A stretch of DNA of 64,000 nucleotides from Paramacrobiotus metropolitanus (taxonomy: Eukaryota; Tardigrada; Eutardigrada; Parachela; Macrobiotidae). A model generated the notes under the pieces. It did not search any database, had not been told where the DNA came from, and saw only the letters and a program-made list of their open reading frames with translations. A program made the translations under genes and the position numbers. Of this stretch, positions 33,804 to 46,076 are shown one piece after another. Numbering within the stretch: position 1 is the first letter of the stretch; each line of letters opens with the position of its first letter. The DNA lies in the NCBI RefSeq assembly GCF_019649055.1, contig NW_026570270.1:1-64000 (forward strand). The letters run 5' to 3'.

Positions 33804-36040
33804 ACACCCTTTTGCATGCATGTTCCGTCGTTCCGATAAGAATTTTCGCTGTTTTCTTGCGGAATATAATAAAATCATCAGGAGAAAACTGTGGTTATTG
33901 TTAAATTTTAGCTATTTATTTGTTGTTGCCGAAAAACGCCAAGCAGTAAAGATTGCACCGAGCGGCAGACTTAACTCTAAAAATGTAATTATGTAAATAA
34001 AGAATATATTGCAGCCAAGACCGATTAGCCGACCGATTTAGTTTTTGCGAAATCCGTACCGACATTTGTTGGCGAAAACATGTTTGCAAAAACAGTTTGT
34101 TCGTTCGAACAAGAAAGGCTAGTCTTGCTCATACACTCGTACTGTACAATGTACAGCAATTTTATGCAGTGTGCAATGGATGACGAGTACTTAATCGTCG
34201 AGTAGCACATACACTATTACTTAATTACTTAATTGTCCTTGTACTTGTTTTGCAAATACATATGCAATGCCCAACATACGAGTATGATTAATTGATAACT
34301 GCACCTTAAAGGAGGTATTTTTACGTGGGCCCAAAATATCGTACAAGACGTGTTTTATCGTGATCTTCAGAGTACGTAACTATCAAAACAGATACTTTCC
34401 TTGCGCTGCTACTTGGTATGCTGGTGTGTGAAAGCATCTAGCGGTTTCTGGCAGTTCCGTTTTCACTTCATAGGAATGGTCGCACATACCTATATTACGT
34501 ACGTTGTACAAGTTCTTATAACTAACAATAAAGTGCAACAAAACAATGTTGTAATATCGTGATGCAATAATGGCAGCACGTTTGCCCAGTTAACGCATGA
34601 GAAATACGAGTAGAAATCGAGCCCAATTCATTTAAGCTATAGAGCTGTTTTTAGCGCAAGAATTTCGGGCGACGCGTACATAGCAATGTATAGCGTGGCA
34701 CAAAAATAAATTCTCCAGACTCCGATAGAAGTGTTTCTTACTGGTTCAATCCTCTGTCCTCCACGATGTGAGCTTTCTCGCGCCATGCCCAGTTTCTGGA
34801 AGGTTGAGAAGTATATCTTCACCAAATAGTAAAACACGATTTTGATCCTGTTGAGCAGGAACACCATTAATCGGGATTCGTGATCGACAAAGTGCAAACT
34901 GTATGGCTGATGGTTTTCTACGGAGCCCGAAAAACCAATGTACAGATACATTTTTTTAACCTTTAATAAGTATCGTAGTACAAGTACAAACATAGTACCA
35001 AAACAGAACGTTATTATAACAGAAAAACTTCCTCTATGCTATCCTGATAGTGGAGCATACCCATTACACAAATCGTGTACAGATACATGAAAGGAGAGAT
35101 GATCTGAGCGATACGTTTTTACGTGAGCGAGGAATCGAGATCGGAAATGAAAACACTCGAGATCGAATAAAGTGCAATTTTATCAGATCGTAGAAAAACA
35201 CAAAATCATCCGTAAAAACAACAGCAAAAGCAAACAGAAAAACACCGAAGTGAAAATCTGGAGATCTTTCAGAGTCCATAAAACATCGTACGGAATCGGA
35301 GAATCCAATGGAAGGCGATGTCAGCACAAGAGCGGCTCGGCAGCTCCGAATCCTCCGATTCGGCAGTCCAGTCCGTGACCGACGTGAGCTCATGCCGACC
35401 GCTCTGGCACCGGTATCCGGCGGCAAATATGCTGCAGGTAGGCTGTAGATAATGTCCTAGCAAGACTTGCACACCGAACTAGTTAAGGGTGACCTTTAGT
35501 ACAACATTAACAAGGATCATTAGAGTCACTTTTGACTAATTCGGCATGTAAGCCCTGCTAGAAGATTTTTTACAACTTACTTACTTACGGCTCCGTACTG
35601 TAGTTAAACAAATTTTGTAACGGGTAAGCTGTTTCCAAAAGAGAAAACACGTGATGCATCGATGTATAAAGGAAGCCACGGAAGCCCGGGGTAGAACGCT
35701 TTTTTAGAGAACACAAGAGAGACAGCCCACCCAAAAGTATTTCAATGTCGCATGGATTACTGCATCCGGTATTCAAAAAGTGTTTCTATCGGTATAAGAC
35801 TCGTTGGAAAGAACTACTTTCAACTTCGCGTCAACAATGTTTGTTTTTTGGGTAAATCCGTACCTATACTGTTCATAATAATCACAGGCAGCAGTACGTT
35901 TTTTCGACAGCCGGTGCCTATCGGTATATATTCTATATACTCGTACGCTTGTGTATTGCTTCAGCTGTAATTCAGTCGAATTTCAAATCGCCAAAAGCTT
36001 ACCTTGGTTTGTAATCACCTGCGAAAGCCATTGCAAAACA
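33804..36040. other. Spacer CRP4-CRP5
   Basis: No supported complete gene. Near 34960-35030 there is a copy of the 31.07-kb segment. At 35319-35438 a plus-strand open frame starting ATG (MSAQERLGSSESSDSA...) ends at CAG before GTAGGC, looking like a first coding exon of a cytosolic protein preceded by a purine-rich leader. No downstream exon was found. The CRP5 promoter lies at the right end. Confidence 0.5.
35925..35931 (+). promoter_or_regulatory. TATA box of CRP5
   Basis: TATATAT 116 bp upstream of the CRP5 ATG, directly after the block shared with the CRP3 promoter. Confidence 0.45.
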
Positions 36041-36505
36041 ATGATCGTTCCTGCACTTGCGGTCCTTCTTTTAATGGCGACCTTAGTGGCACCTTCAACA
36101 GGTTATAACGATTCATTTGGTAAATATGCTCGGCAAATTTAATAATGCCTTGTGCGTTTTTATTTATAGGAGCGCCTGCTGAAAAAAGCTCACCGAACAG
36201 ATGTTTGGCAGTCAAGTGTCTCAAGCCTCATTGCAAACCTCCGAGTAAGTGTCACACTTCACATACATTTGTGTGCCAGTTTTTTTATTTTGCGTTTGAC
36301 CCGTGGTTCCAAGCAATATGAATAAACAAAGTCGGTGAATCACACTGCAGCGTGCATACTAGCATTATGCTGCATATTCCACCGTAATAACGCAAGGTGT
36401 ATTATGTTACTCTAATAATTGAACTAAAGTATTTCATGCATTTTTGCAGTGATATCGGCCAGTTGCGGATGCAACTGTGTTCTGCCAGACAAGAAGTCCA
36501 CTTGA
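36041..36505 (+). CDS. CRP5: small secreted cysteine-rich peptide, Lys/Pro-rich subfamily
   Basis: Exons 36041-36101, 36170-36244, 36450-36505; 192 nt, 63 residues, the shortest member. Signal MIVPALAVLLLMATLVAPSTG. Middle exon APAEKSSPNR then CLAVKC, LKPHCKPP (C-x4-C-x4-C), nine bases shorter than in CRP4. Exon 3 ISASCGCNCVLPDKKST. The first donor is GTTATA, weaker than the GTAAG of its neighbours, so exon 1 could be spliced less efficiently or use another site. Just downstream lies the LTR retrotransposon. Confidence 0.8.
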
Positions 36506-36860
36506 GACTTTAAAAAGCACATCGCTTGCTCGTACGTATATTTCACCTTCGTGCTGAAGATGTTTTGTTGTGAAGCAATTAATACATAACCGGCCTTAAC
36601 ATTGGCTTTCCAATTCGTGTTTAATTATTTGGCGCTGATACCTGCGTTTTTGTCGTATTTGTCCGTAAGTCAGCATGTACTGTAGGTGCTGCTTTTCTGG
36701 GAATGTAGAATTATGTACTAAATAAAATACAGTAGAACATCAGCACCGACTTTTCAAGGACATGTTTATGGGTATATCTCAATGGACGTTGATGCTGTCG
36801 AAGAGCAGCGTTCGTGTTTTTTTATTTCTACGTCCTATATTTCTGCGTCCTATATAGCCG
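36506..36860. other. Spacer between CRP5 and the LTR element
   Basis: 355 bp, AT-rich, nothing recognised. It ends in GCCG (36857-36860), the left copy of the target duplication of the LTR element. Confidence 0.5.
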
Positions 36861-37423
36861 TGTCGCGTAACTAAAGGTTAGCTGTGACTCGGTGGTTATG
36901 ACCTTTATCTATTGCTACTTGCTACAACGTGAAAGCGGCCACAACTGATCCGACCCAATGACCTTTAATGCCGATTAGCAGACAATACTCGAATGCTAAC
37001 AAAAGGGCATGCAAAGATAAAGGCAAGAGAAGTTGCAAGATTCCAAGAGAAGTTGTTCCGAGGCTGGATGGAGATGTACTAAATCATTTGACAACTTCAT
37101 CGCACACTACTTTTAGCCAGGCACTTAATACATGTTACGAGAGATAAAACATTGCAGACAACAAAGACACACTATTGGTTTACACAATGATTCATTCCTT
37201 TCTTCACGCTCAATCATTTGCTTGTTATCGTCAAACCACAACCTTTGACTTGCTCACAACAGCAACTATCCTGCACTCAACCACGACAACCAACCGCATT
37301 CAACCGCATCCGCAACTGTATCCATTTTAAGCACGCCCGTTATGATGATAAATATGTATGTAATTCATGATGCATGCAGCTCATGACCCACAGAACACGC
37401 TTGCGCTGTACACTTGCGCAACA
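36861..37423 (-). repeat. LTR (3' LTR in element orientation)
   Basis: 563 bp. Compared by eye with the other LTR I find one substitution (near 36994) and two homopolymer length differences, i.e. above 99% identity. Confidence 0.9.
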
Positions 37424-38039
37424 CGCCTCTCCTATGGATCATGACGTCCTCGTCATGGGTCGCTTTACCGCTCGCACACGCTCCGCAATCCGTCCAGACA
37501 CTCGAGTCCGACCGTCCCAGAAGGTGACCACCATCCCTCAACTCGGATGGCACTCGCCTCCTTCCGGTACGGCATCCACCGAATCTGTATCCATCTCCTC
37601 TATCGGTGTGGACTGTATTGGCACCGCATCAGCACTGGACTCTGCCGGCGTCTCGTGGTAACCGGCGTCTTCTTCGTCTAGTTCGCTCACAACTTCCGGC
37701 GCGCTCCCTCCTCGCACTAGCAGATCCGCAAAGTCCAGCGTTTCCATTATGCCACTATAGTCTGGCGCCCCATCCGCTGCAACTTGCGCTCCATGTGGGA
37801 CTAATGCTCTTAACTGCACGCGAATCCGGCCAACTCATCCGCCATCCATGTAAACTCCGCCGGAAATGGTAATGAGTCTTCCATCCGGTCTACGTATCCG
37901 GTTAACAACTCCTGACACGTCCGCAACATATCGTCATGTTTGCTGATGTTCTCTGTATCTGTATTCCCCACGCACACACTCGCCAATGCCACTACTCGCA
38001 CGACCACTCTGCTGCCAATACCACCACTCGCATTGACAC

Positions 38040-38175
38040 CGCACTCGCCAATGTCACCACTCACATTGGCACCACTCTCGCCAATGTCACCACTCACATT
38101 GGCACCACACTCGCCAATGTCACCACTCACATTGGCACCACACTCGCCAATGTCACCATCACATTGACACCACAC
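38040..38175. repeat. 33-bp tandem repeat, about four units, inside the LTR element
   Basis: Units of 33 bp built from GCCAATGTCACCACTCACAT and a GGCACCACACTC tail. The surrounding 37.9-38.7 kb is rich in CACTCGC words. Spurious frames open on both strands because 33 is a multiple of three. Confidence 0.8.
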
Positions 38176-41084
38176 TGACCACTTGCGCCGTTCACTCCGA
38201 TGCCATCCTCGCCAGTACTGCCACTCACACTAACACTGCACTCGCTAGTGTTGGCACTCGTACTGGCCGGCATCATCTCCGCAAAACCACCGCTCACACT
38301 GGATATCGACTTTCCAGTGTCACAACTGTCACCATTAACCAACTTGCCCGCGCCATGACTCACGCCGGACACACACGCTACTGTGCACAGACTCGCACAG
38401 GACTTCACCTTGCCTATACCACAACTCGCACGGACACCTCAGTGCTAACACTTGCACTGAATTCACGCTCGCTCATGCCAACACTCGCACAAGCACTCGC
38501 AATGCTGTCACCTGCATTGCATGCTCCAACGTCACCACTCACACAATTTTAAAGGATATCGCACCTGCACCAGCACTCGCACAAGTCAAGTTTTATCAGC
38601 GCTCTTACTCGAACCAATTACGGCACTCAATATCCCGCGCTTGCTGTTACTTGCTCTGTCTCACGTCTCTTTAGTGCTGCAATTCGCATTAGACGTGGAC
38701 ACCGCAGCAGCACTACTTCCGCTGGCACCGCCTGTAGATACTCCTTCCGTCTGGTCTCGCTAGTTGGCTGTGCTCTGGTGCGACAAAACAGCTGTGCAGC
38801 TTCTTCCGGCTAGGGCGCTGCTGAATGAAACGTTTAAACCGCGGACTATGCAGAATCTTGTTAGCCGGCTTTCCCGTTGGCGAAGGCTGTTCCGCTGACA
38901 AGTTCTTCTACAAAGTACTTCACACCCAAGCATAACATTCACCTACTCACATAATGATTACGCCATTACTAGACCCTTACACTGAGAACTAACATCTCCA
39001 AGACTTATTATTGGTACGAGTATCATTTGCACATTGCGCAATCTGTACGAGTATCATAAGCATAATGATTGTTAGTACAAGACAAGCCTCGCGCTTTCAC
39101 GCTCGGCACGTTTGTATTGGAAAGGTCAGGTTTGAATTTATAGACTGTTCCGGCAGTCGTCCGGCTGTTTAGAATTTGAACTACGTAAAAATCCACATTT
39201 CCCTAGCTGCTGTACTGACCAAAGTGTACTTACAGATCCATATCCATGGTTACAGTACCGTATGTACTTTATACATACTGTGCTTCACAATAGTAAAGTA
39301 TTCTTGGTACTGCACTTGCGTTTCGCCATACTTAAAACGGACTTCTATAATTTTCTGACCAGAACGTTTTTTGAAAAAATCAAAATTCAGGATAAGTTGG
39401 TCAGGAAAATATTGATTTTTTTAAGACCAAGTTTGACTTAAAATGACCACACTTTGACGAATCCATAAAAAAACAAAATTGATTACGTTTTGGACGGTAG
39501 GATTGTATGAATATAAAGATACGAGTTTACGTAGTGAATATGGCACGTTGTACTCTACAAAATTTAGTAATAATACAGATCCCGATAATGCCCATTGCCA
39601 ACAACTGTACAGCTGAGGTAGACAGTTATTCAAACACTGATTATATAAAAATATAATATATTTAATGCAGTGTAAAGCTTATGAAAGCATACAAAAGTAT
39701 TACGGCGGAAAGTAAATTTTATTTTGAATTTTTATTGCATCTTGACCAGCAAGTAACACGAAGAAAGTGAAAATGGAAAGTCAAGTGCTGACGATGTACT
39801 GAATATTGAGGCCAGTATTTTACGTTAATAAGCGCAGAGCAATATGATATGATTTAGAGCGTACTTAACAATGGGGTGTGGTTCGGGTGCGACAATAGAA
39901 ATCAAGCATACATGAGGAATCATATGCAACTAGTGCATTGAGCTTTAATGGGTGATGGCAACAATGAAAGGTAGCTATTAATATCTTAAGCTTCTCTGTT
40001 TTAAACGTTTCGATGGTCAGAAAATTATGCAACAATATTTTACCTTAATAGCAAAAGCCTAAATAAATTAGCACAACGCAACCAACGTAAACGTACAAAG
40101 AAATGCCGCATTTTATCAGACAATTATCCGATTAGAAGAAAACAAATCGTGGTCCCGACTACGTGCAATTTAATGAACATGATTTTTTCAATTTCCAATT
40201 TCCGCTAATTACCCTGCGCTTTTTTGATTGCAGTGCACCAAATTTGCGAACTGGTGTTTTCATACAGAATTTAGAAATAACCCATACGCTGATTTTGAAT
40301 CGCTTTTTTTTACTGCGTAATAAGACAGGATCTTTTAGCCGAATGAGCGACAATATTTTGGAATTTATATACTAATGTACTGTAATCTGAACCCTGAGCA
40401 CCAAATTCTTCTCTTCTTTTTTTTTAAATTTTTCTACTGCCGCTATGAAACAATTTTCTTGAGTGGGCTGCCGGCAAGCTTGCACACAAGAATATTTGTT
40501 GTGGAAAATTGTCTGCCGATTTTTCATGAATAACCCGAACATATGCAGAGGCGTCCCAGTGCATAAGTAATTGCCATTCATGTTATTAAAGCGTTCTAGT
40601 GTAAAACATAACGCATGGTGGATTTTTTACCTGAGCAGACAAAAGGTACCAAAACATGATGATATCTTAAAAGAAAACGACGTGAAGATGTTCTCGAATT
40701 TTCTGATATGTTGTTATTCAGGCGACAGTGCTTGCGCAAGCTGGAACAACAATAAAGGTGTGCTCAAAATATTGACCCATTTCATTTACTCATCTTTCTC
40801 TCACAACATCCTCATTTATTTCTCTTTTCAGCTTTGTTGCACAACTTTAAAACATTCACCTAAATTCCAAACAGAAATCAGCGATTCCAAAAACAAAATT
40901 GTAAAAAAAAATCATCACTAACGGCTTATACGCTGTCAAAGATTTTACCTACGGCGATTGTACGGTGCAAATCAATTATTAGACCCGAATTTCAAAATTT
41001 TTATTAAGAAAATTAGTTTTTTTAAATTTAATTTTGACAAACGCTGTTGATAAACCACAACTAAATATTTATGAAAATGCACCC

Positions 41085-41645
41085 TTAAACGTCAGAAAGC
41101 GGGAAAATTTTACAATCGTCGGGCACTTCCCCATCAGCTTTTAGATATTGACACTTCTTACGAATTTCCTGCAGCCTTTCAGTAAATAACTCGACTGTTT
41201 GGGGACGATTTTGTATCATATCTGCTTTGAACTGCATCGGCAAATGTTCGAAAAGAATTCTGACCTTTTCTTCTTCTCCAGCGCTGACATGGGTTGCAGC
41301 AATGTAATCCAACACACCGTATACGTACGTCAAGGGTTCGTCAACAGCGGAATTTTTTGACATGAATTTACTGATATCTAAATCTAACAGATTTCTACCG
41401 AAGATTTTAAAATTCCTGCTCTGCGTCGCAAAATTTTTCAGTTTGGATTCGTTGTTCTTGAACCATTTTAAGGCAGCATTTGTCAAGCACAAACCGAAAT
41501 GCACCAAAGACTGTTCATCGCTCCACGACAAATAGTTCTTAATTCTGTTAAACCTGTCCATAAAATATTCTGCAGATTCAGTGGACTGTCCACCAAATAC
41601 TGGTAAATCTCTAAGGCGAATTCCTGCCATCTTACGTACAAGCAC
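41085..41645 (-). CDS. gag-like protein fragment of the LTR element
   Basis: Single open frame of 186 codons. The stretch LPVFGGQSTESAEYFMDRF..., YLSWSDEQSLVHFGLCL and AALKWFKNN has the layout of the Ty3/gypsy-type Retrotrans_gag domain (a Phe-x-x-(Phe/Trp) core, then A-x-x-W-F). No zinc knuckle (C-x2-C-x4-H-x4-C) follows within the frame, and no protease or pol continues it. It starts about 1.24 kb after the primer-binding site, the usual place for gag. Probably a truncated or capsid-only product. Confidence 0.65.
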   Translation of the reverse strand: MLVRKMAGIRLRDLPVFGGQSTESAEYFMDRFNRIKNYLSWSDEQSLVHFGLCLTNAALKWFKNNESKLKNFATQSRNFKIFGRNLLDLDISKFMSKNSAVDEPLTYVYGVLDYIAATHVSAGEEEKVRILFEHLPMQFKADMIQNRPQTVELFTERLQEIRKKCQYLKADGEVPDDCKIFPLSDV

Positions 41646-42884
41646 TTTTTAAACTTAAATTTATGCAATCAGAGATTTTCTTATCATCGGCAACAAAAAA
41701 TTCAAGAATCGCATTTTAAAGGGGCATGTTAAAACGATCGGTTACGACGATTTACAGATTCGCTCTTTCTGGTACGTCAGCAGGACTTTTGACTTGCGCA
41801 GATAAAAAACTTAATTATTCTACAAATCGAGATATTTAAGAGTTAATTCAATTTTTTTCGAAAATTAATGGCATGAAAAGACGGCATCGAAATATACCTA
41901 AATACGTACTTAAGTATTACTGTTTCTACTCTGCTGGTACTGCTTATAAATATTTCCTTCCAAGCGGGTCTCACCATATACGCCGTATTTTTTACATGCA
42001 AAAGAAATCGAAAGAATACAGGAAAATCCGCAAACAATCTAGAGCACACACTGTTAAAATGATCGAAATCCCTCAAAGTAAGCTGATGATTTACGATTCT
42101 ATTAATATTAGGACTATCTTCTAAGGTCAACTTAATCATAAGATCAATTTTCATGAATAACCAGTTAATAACAAACATTCGTCCGAAGTCAACCAAATGA
42201 CTATTTTTGACACAAACTTTATTTTAAAAAAACAAACTGAAAGCAAATGCACATCGTTATTAACTTATCCTGTTTAAACTATCTCATGAACAAAAGGACC
42301 CACGAAGAGAAAGCAAAAATGATAACTTGCCATACGACTTACAGAGGAATGCCGTTATGCTGCTCCCGCTAGTTGTCGACCACCTGCACCCGCTTCCGCT
42401 CCAACATACCTATCGTTGTACGCTCCGAGAAAAGAACCGCAGAACGCCGGCACCAACTTATGCACTAACGAGCCTTGAAACATTCACCGACGTCGTTTGG
42501 AAGCAGTGCCAAGTATTCTTACTAGATACCGCTCCCACACTCGCTCATACAACGCGTGGTTTGCTGTAAGCGACACTTGTGACTTTTCACAATCCACACT
42601 CGTCGCTCGTCTCACAGGGTCCACAATGACACACTATCCATTAACAATTATAACAGCAAATCACTCGCACTGATGTCTCACGATTAACACGCGTAGTGGT
42701 AATGCACCCACCACTACTAATACATTGTCACTTGCAGCAGTACACTCACTGCTGCTAACAGCACATCAACTCACTCTGAAACACTTGCAGTGGTTATAAC
42801 CTCACCACTACTGAAATAACTTGACCTTCCATCGCAGCTCCACACCTTCAGCTACCTTTACTTGCTACGCACACATGCCCTCCA

Positions 42885-43448
42885 TGTCGCGTAACTAAAG
42901 GTTAGCTGTGACTCGGTGGTTATGACCTTTATCTATTGCTACTTGCTACAACGTGAAAGCGGCCACAACTGATCCGACCCAATGACCTTTAATGCCGATT
43001 AGCAGACAACACTCGAATGCTAACAAAGGGCATGCAAAGATAAAGGCAAGAGAAGTTGCAAGATTCCAAGAGAAGTTGTTCCGAGGCTGGATGGAGATGT
43101 ACTAAATCATTTGACAACTTCATCGCACACTACTTTTTTAGCCAGGCACTTAATACATGTTACGAGAGATAAAACATTGCAGACAACAAAGACACACTAT
43201 TGGTTTACACAATGATTCATTCCTTTCTTCACGCTCAATCATTTGCTTGTTATCGTCAAACCACAACCTTTGACTTGCTCACAACAGCAACTATCCTGCA
43301 CTCAACCACGACAACCAACCGCATTCAACCGCATCCGCAACTGTATCCATTTTAAGCACGCCCGTTATGATGATAAATATGTATGTAATTCATGATGCAT
43401 GCAGCTCATGACCCACAGAACACGCTTGCGCTGTACACTTGCGCAACA
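42885..43448 (-). repeat. LTR (5' LTR in element orientation)
   Basis: 564 bp, ending on its inner side next to TGGAGGGCATGT (reverse strand of 42873-42884), the putative primer binding site. Confidence 0.9.
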
Positions 43449-43452
43449 GCCG

Positions 43453-43917
43453 AATGGATTCTTTCATTCGGCTTTACTGTCTCTTTTGTAAATAATCTAA
43501 TAAATAGGACCATTCTGTTGTTGATGTTTGCACCGAGAGGGCGACAACATCAGTACAGAACTGTTATGTATTACATAATGCCTCACGGGCTGTACAGATA
43601 GATTGGTAAGAAGTTGTTTAAAAAACAACATTTATTTACTGACAAGAAAAACACAGACAAGAAATTCAAGTTGTAACTTTTTGCCCGAAGCACAGTAATC
43701 GCGATAAACAGTGCGGTTTTGTTTTTTGTTCTTCGGTAAAATTCTTGTACATATCCGTAAGTCCGTATTCATGATACATCCAACCATATATCCGTATACG
43801 TATATGCGGTTGCTTTGTGGCGTATAAAATAAGAAACAAACTCTCGACAAAATTCTCATTGTGTTAACAGACTGCTTTTTCGCATATTTTTTTCCAACAT
43901 TTCCAATTTTGAGTACA
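43453..43917. other. Short spacer before CRP6
   Basis: No gene seen. The CRP6 TATA box is at 43823-43829. Confidence 0.5.
43823..43829 (+). promoter_or_regulatory. TATA box of CRP6
   Basis: TATAAAA 95 bp upstream of the ATG. CRP7 has the same GTATAAAATAA word 100 bp upstream. Confidence 0.6.
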
Positions 43918-44419
43918 ATGCACGCAGTCTACGTTTTTGCTGTCCTGCTTGTGGCAGCAAGCCTCTTTACGCCTGGTAAGGAGAAGCAATCGTATCAAAT
44001 TGGTATAGCGCTAAACAAATAGCTGTGATACGATAATTATTAATAGAAGCAAGCTTTGAGCAACTGCTCCACTTAACCATAGCCATACACTTAACCATAG
44101 CCATACTAATTCCAGATCCGAGTTGACCAGCTCTTAACTTTTATATTGTTAGGATACTCTGCCGATGCAAAAACGTCGGATTCTGCTAAGAAGCCATGCA
44201 AAATCGAAAAGTGCGCCCTTGTCTGCAGAGCCCCAAGTAAGTTGTTACTCTTCTGCCTTATAAGTTTCAACGTAATGGACACCATTCAATGGACACCATT
44301 CACAGCGTGTTTCTTGCTGTAATATAATTCTCGATCTTCGTTTGATAGAAGTTCTGAGCTCCTGTGGATGCCATTGTGTTACACCAGGAGGAGGTAAATC
44401 GGTGGAAGCTCCGTTTTAA
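43918..44419 (+). CDS. CRP6: small secreted cysteine-rich peptide, SVEAPF subfamily
   Basis: Exons 43918-43975, 44153-44236, 44349-44419; 213 nt, 70 residues. Signal MHAVYVFAVLLVAASLFTPG. Exon 2 YSADAKTSDSAKKPC... with C-x4-C-x3-C (CKIEK, CALV, CRAP). Exon 3 VLSSCGCHCVTPGGGKSVEAPF. CRP7 shares the signal, the YSADAK start and the terminal SVEAPF, so the two are direct tandem duplicates. Function unknown. Confidence 0.87.
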
Positions 44420-45383
44420 GTTTTAACTGCAAATGACGCGTGGATCGCGTATTCATCATGCTAAAACAAGCTACAGCACCGTTGACGTCGGGCAAAACGA
44501 TCCGGTTCACGCCGAATTGCACGCTGTAACTCTTCTTTTTTTGTTAACACAAGCAAGCAAGATAGTGTTTGAGCAGACCGGGATGATGTTCTAACAGGCT
44601 TAAATTAGCAGTTACTACATCATTACGAGTATTGTCAGCTGCCGTCATATGTAAACAGATCACACGTTTTTGCAATGCCACTGGAAAACAAACTTGAATA
44701 AACTATGTTAGTAAAGGTCAACAGAGCAGCCGCTATCCTAGTTTGCGTGCGGCGTGCGTTTGGTTAATGAAACCGGTTGCTGCAGAGTGCAGACAAATAT
44801 TATTTTAATCTTTCAAAATGCAGTCGCACTCCCAGCGCATCTCATGCAGGGTTTTCCAACCGAAGCTGTATATCTCTCAGCAAACTGAATCAGTGTTTCC
44901 TAAACATTGTTCATGACAACCAACGAATGGAGTCCATGTCATACGATACGATCGTTTGGCGACGGAAGGTGCACTAGACTTCCGTCTTCATAATGGACGT
45001 TTCCGGTTACCCCGGCGTTCAGAATAAGTGGCAGCAAGAAGAAGAGAAGCAGCTAAGCACACACACAGTGACACATGTACCTATCAGCCGTATACGTTCC
45101 GGTAAATCGACAGAGGTTGTACACTTGTCAACCTAAAGCTCCAAGAGTGGGGCTTGGCCAAGCAAATCGCAGATGCTGCCGTTTTTTGGCAGACCTAGAA
45201 ATACATACAGCTTCTTGGCAGTTTCGTTTTGTTATAAATATATACGCCAGAATATCGGGTAGTAATAATCCTGAAGATACCGGCAACGCACAACGCACAA
45301 CTTTATTCGATTAATTAGTGCTTTTCCACCAACAGTTATACGAGTACAAAATTTAGTATAGTACTTGTCTCGCTACGGAAACG

Positions 45384-45735
45384 TCTATGTATTTCTGAGC
45401 AAATCTTGGAGAAGCAGTTTTTAGATGGACAGTGGAAGCGGTTTTACCAATATCGAATCACTGCCGAATGGAACGATTTGACAAAGTTCGCCACTTCAAA
45501 AAGATACCTATAAGTACTTTTAGCAAACTTGAGACAAGCGTAGCATTCTATGCGTTGATTGAAGAGGCTTAGTTAGCTTACATTTGCCGTTAAGGGAGCT
45601 AACAATAAATTAAAATCCAATATCTTTGTCATGGCCTTTTTCGCATCCCCAAAACGACATCTCGCAGATTGCGCTCAGTTCTCAATATTGTGGCCACCTG
45701 CGTAGCCTTTACCGAACCCGGTGTCCGCGGTTACG
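45384..45735 (-). pseudogene. Receptor (GPCR-like) pseudogene fragment
   Basis: On the minus strand this stretch aligns in order with the 3' part of the receptor gene at 47385-48416. Matching words include the AAGTTCGCCACTT region of TM7, the GCCGAATG segment just inside it, and at 45.68-45.73 kb the GGCCACCTGCGTAGCCTTTACC region corresponding to the third intracellular loop. The reading frame is interrupted by stops and indels, and the N-terminal two thirds are missing. It lies between CRP6 and CRP7, as the intact receptor lies after CRP7, so a peptide-plus-receptor unit was probably duplicated and one receptor then died. Confidence 0.65.
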
Positions 45736-46069
45736 GGACGGACAACGTTTAATTTTGTTGTTTTTTTCCGTCAGAAGAAAAGAACAAACAGGGACACATT
45801 GTCGTAATTCGGATAACAGCATCGGCTCACAACATTTTCACGTAGAGGGCTTTTCGGGGCTGCCGATTACCTATTCATTATTAGAACATTATTTGTTAAC
45901 AAGAGCAGCCAGCAAGAAAAACAAGTTGTAATGTGTTGCCTGCAGCCTAAGGATTCACGGTTCGAGCGTGTTTTTCTTATTGGAAAAATAGTGTTGCAAT
46001 AGTACATCCGCCATTCCGACCACCATTCAAGCAGCCGTATCCTTATATACCTGAAACAGTTTTGCGGAG

Positions 46070-46076
46070 TATAAAA
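46070..46076 (+). promoter_or_regulatory. TATA box of CRP7
   Basis: TATAAAA 100 bp upstream of the CRP7 ATG, in the same sequence context as CRP6. Confidence 0.6.

Larger units (their letters stand above)
36861..43448 (-). mobile_element. LTR retrotransposon, young, apparently non-autonomous
   Basis: About 6.59 kb bounded by direct repeats 36861-37423 and 42885-43448 that begin TGT and end ACA, with a 4-bp target duplication GCCG on both sides (36857-36860, 43449-43452). Read on the minus strand, TGGAGGGCATGT follows the 5' LTR as a primer-binding-site candidate, and a purine-rich AGGAGAGGCG precedes the 3' LTR as a polypurine tract, which fixes the orientation. A gag-like ORF lies at 41645-41085 in the expected position. 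I find no reverse transcriptase, RNase H, integrase or envelope frame. The central 38.9-42.3 kb is clearly more AT-rich than both ends, so part may be a nested insertion. Confidence 0.85.

Noticed and set aside
34637-34993. 118-codon minus-strand frame with a hydrophobic start
   Set aside because: Lies in a spacer segment that is partly repeated near 31 kb; no Cys frame, no splice context, no recognised family.
37936-38178. Plus-strand Thr/His-rich and minus-strand Gly-rich frames in the LTR element
   Set aside because: They follow the 33-bp tandem repeat and are open on both strands at once; no domain and no gag or pol similarity.
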